From Candidatus Parcubacteria bacterium (GTDB lineage: Bacteria; Patescibacteriota; Minisyncoccia; Minisyncoccales; JAUWXI01): a stretch of DNA of 16,611 nucleotides. The translations under genes were made by a program, and so were the position numbers. Every line of letters begins with the position of its first letter. Within the stretch, counting starts at the first letter, position 1. The stretch covers positions 1 through 16,611 of the forward strand of contig JAUWXI010000006.1 of NCBI GenBank assembly GCA_030616435.1, read 5' to 3'. A model generated the notes under the pieces. That model did no database searches, was not told the origin of the DNA, and saw only the letters and a list, made by a program, of their open reading frames with translations. Shown here piece after piece: positions 13,053 through 16,611 of this stretch.

Positions 13053-14087
13053 TTATTTCTCGGTTCTCATTTCCTTGCCAATCCATGAAATAAACAGCGA
13101 GAGTAATATTAATCCCATTCCAATTTTCCCTAATATCAATACATCAAAGGGTAAATTGTTAGAAGTCCACATAGCTATTAATACAATAGGAGCCATGCAT
13201 AAAAAACTCAAACACCCTAGTAGAATACTAACTCTGAAACTGTTAATTATAGCGAGTAAAACTCCGAGAAGCAGCCCTAACGGAAAAACCACAATATAGT
13301 AATCAGGAACAACTCCAGCTTCCATTCGTCCTATTGGCATGTTATAGAGAAAGCCAAAAACGAAGCCTGATCCAGAAATACTCATTCCTACTGACAGTAA
13401 TCCTATAACCCACCCTAAAATTTTGTAGTTTGGTACTCGCTGACCAGGCATAATTGATGAAGGTGGCGGTGGTGGTGGAGTTGATTTAACTTTGGGAAGA
13501 ATAATTCCATCCCCGACTTTCTCTCTCGCTGGTTCTGGTTTTGTCTGAAGCTCCACCTTAACTTGGGTTTCTTCTTCATCTAACTTAACCCGGATGTATT
13601 CTATATAACTCTTTCCCCATTCTTCACTTTCAACCTCGATTTCTACCTGGAGAGGTAACTCATCGGAATCAGTCAGAGAAAACCAGCGGACTATCCTTAC
13701 CCAGGAATCAGGATTACTAATCCAAATTTTCTTGTAAGGACCACCGACATTTCGGATAACAAAAGAAGAGGTTTGGATTTTTCCAGGTTCTATGTCATCA
13801 AACTGGACATATTGAGGCTTAACTACCGGTTTTGGTTTAATACTCCTTTGACACCATTTTGCATCATATTGTTGTCTTTTCTGAGGATTTCCTAAAACTT
13901 CGTAGGCCCTATTTATTTTTTTGAATTTTTCTTCAGCCCAACGACGAGTCGATTTTGAACGATTTCCTAAATGATCGGGATGAAGCCTTTTTGCTAAGCC
14001 TCGATAAGCTTTTTTAATTTCTTCCTCGCTGGCTTCAGGATCAACACCTAGTATCTCATACCAGTCTTCCCACTCCTCATTAGTCAT
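13053..14087 (-). CDS. J-domain membrane protein with beta-sandwich domain
   Basis: The 344-aa protein opens with a J domain (about 8-78): [23 protein letters not shown] at 36-38 and the [17 protein letters not shown] helix. The HPD triad is needed to stimulate an Hsp70 ATPase, so a DnaK partner is expected. Residues about 90-182 form a predicted beta-rich domain ([16 protein letters not shown]) resembling Ig-like domains of extracytoplasmic or scaffold proteins. A proline run (204-209) leads to four membrane segments (about 222-246, 262-282, 286-308, 317-336). It lacks the G/F region, zinc fingers and C-terminal domains of true DnaJ, so it is a specialised membrane-tethered J protein. It is second in an operon with the VWA gene, six bases downstream. 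Its Shine-Dalgarno lies inside the end of that gene, implying coupled and strong translation. The client is unknown. Confidence 0.93.
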   Translation of the reverse strand: MTNEEWEDWYEILGVDPEASEEEIKKAYRGLAKRLHPDHLGNRSKSTRRWAEEKFKKINRAYEVLGNPQKRQQYDAKWCQRSIKPKPVVKPQYVQFDDIEPGKIQTSSFVIRNVGGPYKKIWISNPDSWVRIVRWFSLTDSDELPLQVEIEVESEEWGKSYIEYIRVKLDEEETQVKVELQTKPEPAREKVGDGIILPKVKSTPPPPPPSSIMPGQRVPNYKILGWVIGLLSVGMSISGSGFVFGFLYNMPIGRMEAGVVPDYYIVVFPLGLLLGVLLAIINSFRVSILLGCLSFLCMAPIVLIAMWTSNNLPFDVLILGKIGMGLILLSLFISWIGKEMRTEK

Positions 14088-14092
14088 TATCT

Positions 14093-14102
14093 ATCACCTC
14101 CT
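14093..14102 (-). promoter_or_regulatory. Ten-base consensus Shine-Dalgarno for the J-domain gene
   Basis: AGGAGGTGAT matches ten bases of the complement of the canonical 16S rRNA 3' end. It ends about 5 nt before the ATG, with the GGAGG core 9 nt away. It contains the TGA stop of the VWA gene, so the VWA Gly-Arg-Arg-stop codons double as the ribosome site. Most other genes in this window have weak or no such site. Confidence 0.85.
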
Positions 14103-14759
14103 CCCTTTTGGTAACATCTTTGCTGCTGAGGTAATACTTTTTTCAAATTGCTCTCTAGAGACCTTAATTCCTAATTCAGTTCGCGAAGCAAGTTTTCGCA
14201 AGAATTCTTGATCAGCATCATCTGTGCCAATCGCAATTATGTCAATATTATCTTTCTTTGCTTTTTCTCCTGCTTCCAGACTTGCCTCAGGATCACCAGG
14301 GCCATTAGCCTCTCCATCGGTTGCTACCACCATCACCCGATTTTCTTTTCTGTTCTTGAGTTTTTGGTGGGCAAGGGAAATAGCCTCAGCCATGTAAGTA
14401 GTGCCGCCTACATCTAACGTTTTTAAGTGTTGTTCCAAAATTGAGATTTCCTGGACTGGTTCGCAGAGATGAGTGGCATAGGAATGAAATTGGATCAACC
14501 CAATAGAATAACCTTTAGTTTTAGCCTCTTTGGCAAAATTAATTACACCCCTCTTAGCCTGATTAAACTTATCACCTTCTTCCATACTCCATGAGCAATC
14601 AACCACTAAGTAGACAGAGCCGGTTCCAAGCACTTCAAAATTCACTGGTTTACCTTCTCGCCGGATTTCCAATCTTTCTTGGGAAATCGCTACTCGTGTA
14701 TCTTGAGAACCTCTAGTTATTTCGATTCCCTTTCCTGAAATAATAGCTTTTTCTTTCAT
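14094..14759 (-). CDS. von Willebrand factor A (VWA) domain protein
   Basis: The 221-aa protein is a VWA domain (about 47-215) behind a short beta-rich N-terminal segment (1-45), with no signal peptide or membrane helix, so it is probably cytoplasmic. A complete metal-ion-dependent adhesion site is visible: DCSWS (54-58), GGTT (118-121) and ATDGE (146-150). Such domains bind protein partners through a chelated divalent metal. The sequence resembles the stand-alone VWA proteins found beside chaperone, kinase or ATPase genes in accessory modules. The ATG at 14759 has AAAGGAGAAC about 8 nt upstream and a consensus promoter. It is followed after six bases by the J-domain gene, so the pair likely acts together, for example with the VWA part selecting clients for a J/Hsp70 reaction (inference). 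Confidence 0.94.
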   Translation of the reverse strand: MKEKAIISGKGIEITRGSQDTRVAISQERLEIRREGKPVNFEVLGTGSVYLVVDCSWSMEEGDKFNQAKRGVINFAKEAKTKGYSIGLIQFHSYATHLCEPVQEISILEQHLKTLDVGGTTYMAEAISLAHQKLKNRKENRVMVVATDGEANGPGDPEASLEAGEKAKKDNIDIIAIGTDDADQEFLRKLASRTELGIKVSREQFEKSITSAAKMLPKGRR

Positions 14760-14815
14760 TTCTTTGTTCTCCTTTTATTTATTTACTTTTCAATGAGCCC
14801 TAACGAGCTATTTTT

Positions 14816-14844
14816 ATTGTAAAATCAATTAAAAATTTTGTCAA
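14816..14844 (-). promoter_or_regulatory. Consensus sigma-70 promoter of the VWA-J-domain operon
   Basis: Reading the minus strand, TTGACA (14844-14839, 6 of 6), exactly 17 bp, then TACAAT (14821-14816, 5 of 6). Transcription should start near 14809, giving a 50-nt leader before the VWA ATG. This is among the strongest promoter matches in the window. Confidence 0.85.
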
Positions 14845-14884
14845 GTTTTCGGGAAGATAAAACAGCATCTTCTAATATAATTAA

Positions 14885-14919
14885 TGCTAAAACAAAATTC
14901 AGGGATTAATCCCTGAATT
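14885..14919 (-). terminator. Palindromic terminator after the pilin and decayed tRNA
   Basis: A perfect 24-bp palindrome (14896-14919; arm AATTCAGGGATT) is followed on the minus strand by TTGTTTTAG. It would end transcripts from the pilin gene before the VWA promoter. The plus side has no comparable U-run. Confidence 0.8.
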
Positions 14920-14940
14920 CTATTAGTTTCTATTTTTTAT

Positions 14941-15010
14941 GCCTCCGAAAAAACTCGAAGTTGGATTCTTCCAGTCAAGAGCGGCTACTTTCCCAATTAA
15001 GCTATGGGTC
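14941..15010 (-). pseudogene. Decayed tRNA-Lys(CTT) copy
   Basis: The minus strand shares an exact 16-nt block CCCATAGCTTAATTGG (15008-14993) with tRNA-Lys at 12766-12838, then GCTCTT with a Lys-type anticodon loop CTCTTGA, TCCA and the TTCGA T-loop core. It cannot fold properly: the acceptor halves GACCCAT and CGGAGGC do not pair, the anticodon stem has several mismatches and the T-stem is destroyed by a T run. It lies 21 nt after the intact pilin stop, the mirror of the fragment-plus-tRNA arrangement at 12766-12916, so it is a relic of a duplicated unit. Confidence 0.8.
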
Positions 15011-15031
15011 TTTAATTTGCTCAGAATAAGC

Positions 15032-15565
15032 CTATTTAGGTAATTCAATGGGGCAGTCGATTTGAGACCATTTTCCAGGGCCTGTAAAGCCAAGGGCCCA
15101 ATCTGCTACTCCCAAAAACACAAAGATTGTATTCACAATTATCCAGGCAGCAAAGATTATTACAAGTCCTGTAAGGACTGACCCTAATATGGATTTTGCC
15201 CGACTTAACAACTTTGGTCCTCCTCCTTTTTCTTTTGAAAGATATCCACCTATTCCTGAGTAGGCAAGAATAAACAATAATCCGGCAAAAACTATCATTC
15301 CTACAGCTACAATAAAAGCAATTCCAATTACAAAGTCTAAAATAGCATCTACCATCACAAAGATGTGGCAGAACTGGCAGGGAATAACTATGCCACCATT
15401 AACACTTACTTCTTTCCCACAAGGAACTAACCCCTCATAAGTTACTGTTATTTCACCAATACAATCTCCATTTTTTATTCTCCTACAAGCCTTATATTCT
15501 CCAGCAAAGGAAACTAGGGGAAAAAACAAAAGCCCCAAAAAAATTATTAAAACTATTTTCCTCAT
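15032..15565 (-). CDS. VirB2/TrbC-like pilin or T4SS membrane subunit
   Basis: The 177-aa protein has a signal peptide (residues 1-21, basic start, hydrophobic core, SFA before the likely cut), a small cysteine-containing extracytoplasmic part (C27, C35, C49, C63, C66), and two membrane helices (about 75-101 and 125-151) joined by a basic glycine-rich loop (SKEKGGGPKLLSRAKSIL). A short tail contains C171. Two helices around a small polar loop after a signal peptide is the VirB2/TrbC pilin layout; the PCQFCHIFVM segment is recalled from CPR versions. It would supply the filament or channel subunit of the T4SS genes at the other end of the window. ATG 15565 is preferred over the adjacent TTG 15568. 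There is no Shine-Dalgarno, and a -10 box ends 7 nt upstream, suggesting leaderless translation. A 3' fragment of a paralogue lies at 12839-12916. Confidence 0.85.
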   Translation of the reverse strand: MRKIVLIIFLGLLFFPLVSFAGEYKACRRIKNGDCIGEITVTYEGLVPCGKEVSVNGGIVIPCQFCHIFVMVDAILDFVIGIAFIVAVGMIVFAGLLFILAYSGIGGYLSKEKGGGPKLLSRAKSILGSVLTGLVIIFAAWIIVNTIFVFLGVADWALGFTGPGKWSQIDCPIELPK

Positions 15566-15572
15566 CAATTTT

Positions 15573-15601
15573 ATTATAAATTAACAACTGATAACTAACA
15601 A
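15573..15601 (-). promoter_or_regulatory. Promoter of the pilin gene, probably giving a leaderless mRNA
   Basis: TTGTTA (15601-15596), a 17-bp spacer and a perfect TATAAT (15578-15573) precede the pilin ATG at 15565 by only 7 nt, so the transcript would begin at or just before the start codon. A 10-bp direct repeat TAACAACTGA (15582-15591 and 15596-15605) spans the -35 and upstream spacer and could be an operator or leftover simple repeat. Confidence 0.65.
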
Positions 15602-15611
15602 CTGAATCAGG

Positions 15612-15685
15612 CGCCCCCGGCAAGAGTCGAACTTGCAATCTCTGCGTCCGAAGCGCAGCGCTTTATCCAGTTAAGCCACGGGGGC
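15612..15685 (-). tRNA. tRNA-Arg (anticodon TCG)
   Basis: The 74-nt minus-strand sequence forms a cloverleaf with no mismatch. Elements are acceptor GCCCCCG/CGGGGGC, D-arm GCTT/AAGC, anticodon stem CTGCG/CGCAG with loop CTTCGGA and anticodon TCG (15651-15649), T-arm GCAAG-TTCGACT-CTTGC and discriminator G. The following bases are CCT, so CCA is not encoded and must be added by the enzyme encoded divergently next door. Confidence 0.96.
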
Positions 15686-15693
15686 TATATTCC

Positions 15694-15722
15694 ATTTTAA
15701 TCTTAATGATTGCAAAAAACAA
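15694..15722 (-). promoter_or_regulatory. Candidate promoter of tRNA-Arg
   Basis: TTGTTT (15722-15717), 17 bp, TAAAAT (15699-15694), with a start predicted within a few bases of the tRNA 5' end (15685). It overlaps the divergent cca promoter, so the two could compete. Confidence 0.5.
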
Positions 15723-15738
15723 GTCGTAAAGATAAAAT
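15710..15738 (+). promoter_or_regulatory. Candidate promoter of the CCA-adding enzyme gene
   Basis: TTGCAA (15710-15715), 17 bp, TAAAAT (15733-15738) on the plus strand. The start near 15745 gives a leader of about 47 nt to ATG 15792, containing a small GGCG/CGCC hairpin. It overlaps the divergent tRNA-Arg promoter. Confidence 0.55.
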
Positions 15739-15791
15739 AAGGATGAGTGCTTTTTACCTTTTATCTTGGCGCTTATCGCCTAACATCTATT

Positions 15792-16598
15792 ATGTTTATT
15801 CCAGAAGAAGTAAAACTTGTTATTGAAAAATTGAACAAAGCAGGCTTTAAAGCTTTTATTGTTGGAGGCTGTGTAAGAGATACTCTGAGGGGAGTGAAAC
15901 CTTCAGATTGGGACATTGCTACTTCAGCAAAACCTCAAGAGATTGGAAAAATCTTTTTAAAAAGTTTTGCCAATAATAGATTTGGAACAGTTACTGTTTT
16001 AACAGATTCAGAAGATGAAACCTTAAAGGAAATTGAAATTACTCCTTTTAGAACAGAAGAAAAGTATACTGATAAGCGCCATCCTGACAAAATAGAGTGG
16101 GCAAAGACAATTGAGGAAGATTTAACAAGAAGGGATTTTACTATCAATGCTATGGCCTTGGAAATCTCAGATCTCAAATCTCAAAAATCAAAAATTATTG
16201 ATCTATTCAATGGACAAAAAGATTTAAAAAACAGAGTTATCCGGGCTGTAGGCAAACCAGAAGATCGTTTCTCAGAAGATGCTCTAAGAATGATGAGAGC
16301 GCCAAGATTTGCCACTACCTTAGGTTTCAAAATTGAGGAAGAAACTGCTCAGGCAATCAAAAAAAACTCTCCTTGGTTAAAGATGATTTCAAAGGAGAGA
16401 ATAAGAGATGAGTTGATGAAAATCATAATGTCAGATAGGGCAGCAGAAGGAATAGAACTTTTAAGAAGATTAAAACTTTTAAGAATTATCAATCCTGAGA
16501 TTGAGGAAGGCTATAAGGAAACCCAAAAAAACCATGATATTTATGAACTCTACGAACATTTGAATTTATCTTTAAAATATGCAGACAATAATAATTAA
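15792..16598 (+). CDS. cca: CCA tRNA nucleotidyltransferase, apparently truncated in the HD region
   Basis: The enzyme adds CCA to tRNA 3' ends with CTP and ATP. The frame gives 268 aa from ATG 15792. Class II nucleotidyltransferase motifs are intact: GGCVRD (25-30), the metal-binding DWD (39-41), RRDFTINAMA (113-122) and EDALRMMRAPRFA (162-174), followed by the helical neck and body (to about 240). At 243-263 TQKNHDIYELYEHLNLSLKY matches the start of the HD domain of longer bacterial members, but the frame stops after five more codons at TAA 16598, 13 bases from the window end. A frameshift, an early stop or a genuinely short enzyme are all possible; the core could still be active. GTG 15747 would add 15 residues untypical of the family. 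It diverges from tRNA-Arg. Confidence 0.9.
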   Translation: MFIPEEVKLVIEKLNKAGFKAFIVGGCVRDTLRGVKPSDWDIATSAKPQEIGKIFLKSFANNRFGTVTVLTDSEDETLKEIEITPFRTEEKYTDKRHPDKIEWAKTIEEDLTRRDFTINAMALEISDLKSQKSKIIDLFNGQKDLKNRVIRAVGKPEDRFSEDALRMMRAPRFATTLGFKIEEETAQAIKKNSPWLKMISKERIRDELMKIIMSDRAAEGIELLRRLKLLRIINPEIEEGYKETQKNHDIYELYEHLNLSLKYADNNN

Positions 16599-16611
16599 AA
16601 CAAACACATCA

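Noticed and set aside
14208..14417. Plus-strand 69-codon frame within the VWA gene
   Set aside because: Antisense shadow with no ribosome site or domain.
14941..15010. Integrase attachment site made by a mobile element at tRNA-Lys
   Set aside because: Integration normally duplicates only the tRNA 3' end. Here the 5' tRNA half and the flanking pilin gene are duplicated and no integrase is present, so segmental duplication fits better.
15743..15826. 27-residue upstream reading frame overlapping the cca start
   Set aside because: It begins at about the predicted transcription start with no usable ribosome site and no recognisable peptide.

Overview
The window looks like a chromosomal segment of a Candidate Phyla Radiation bacterium (Patescibacteria, Parcubacteria-like). 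This is inferred from the AT-rich sequence, tightly packed genes with 1-4 nt overlaps, a PrgI/VirB6/VirB2-type secretion set, a LysM-M23 hydrolase, a DRG-type GTPase and several CPR-style hypothetical proteins. TGA serves as a normal stop (many ATGA overlaps), so the standard bacterial code applies. No lineage marker such as 16S rRNA is present, so the placement is provisional.

Layout. 1-3003: minus-strand type IV secretion (T4SS) genes: a partial PrgI (VirB3-like) gene, a 134-aa acidic protein, and a 675-aa VirB6/TrbL-like membrane protein overlapping rsmA. They are interrupted by a plus-strand 98-aa gene with its own promoter and terminator. 3000-5016: rsmA (minus) diverges from a LysM-M23 peptidoglycan hydrolase (plus). 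5209-10834: a minus-strand RNA-metabolism operon in the order rpsO, NYN nuclease, pnp, long coiled-coil membrane protein, DksA/TraR-like zinc finger, all overlapping or almost touching. 10905-12710: a DRG-family GTPase (minus) diverging from a 67-aa basic protein plus YjbQ (plus).

12720-15690 is the most unusual part. On the minus strand it reads: tRNA-Arg(UCG), intact VirB2/TrbC-like pilin gene, decayed tRNA-Lys copy, a two-gene operon (VWA protein, then a J-domain/beta-sandwich/membrane protein) with a consensus promoter and palindromic terminator, a 3' fragment of a second pilin gene, and an intact tRNA-Lys(CUU). The pilin-tRNA-Lys pair is therefore present twice with reciprocal decay, and the VWA-J operon lies between the copies. 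The window ends with a tRNA CCA-adding enzyme whose frame stops at the start of its HD region.

Functionally, the PrgI, VirB6-like and pilin proteins fit one envelope-spanning secretion or pilus machine. rpsO, NYN and pnp couple translation with RNA turnover. Neither tRNA gene encodes CCA, which fits the adjacent CCA-adding enzyme. The role of the VWA-J operon is unknown; it resembles a self-contained accessory module.
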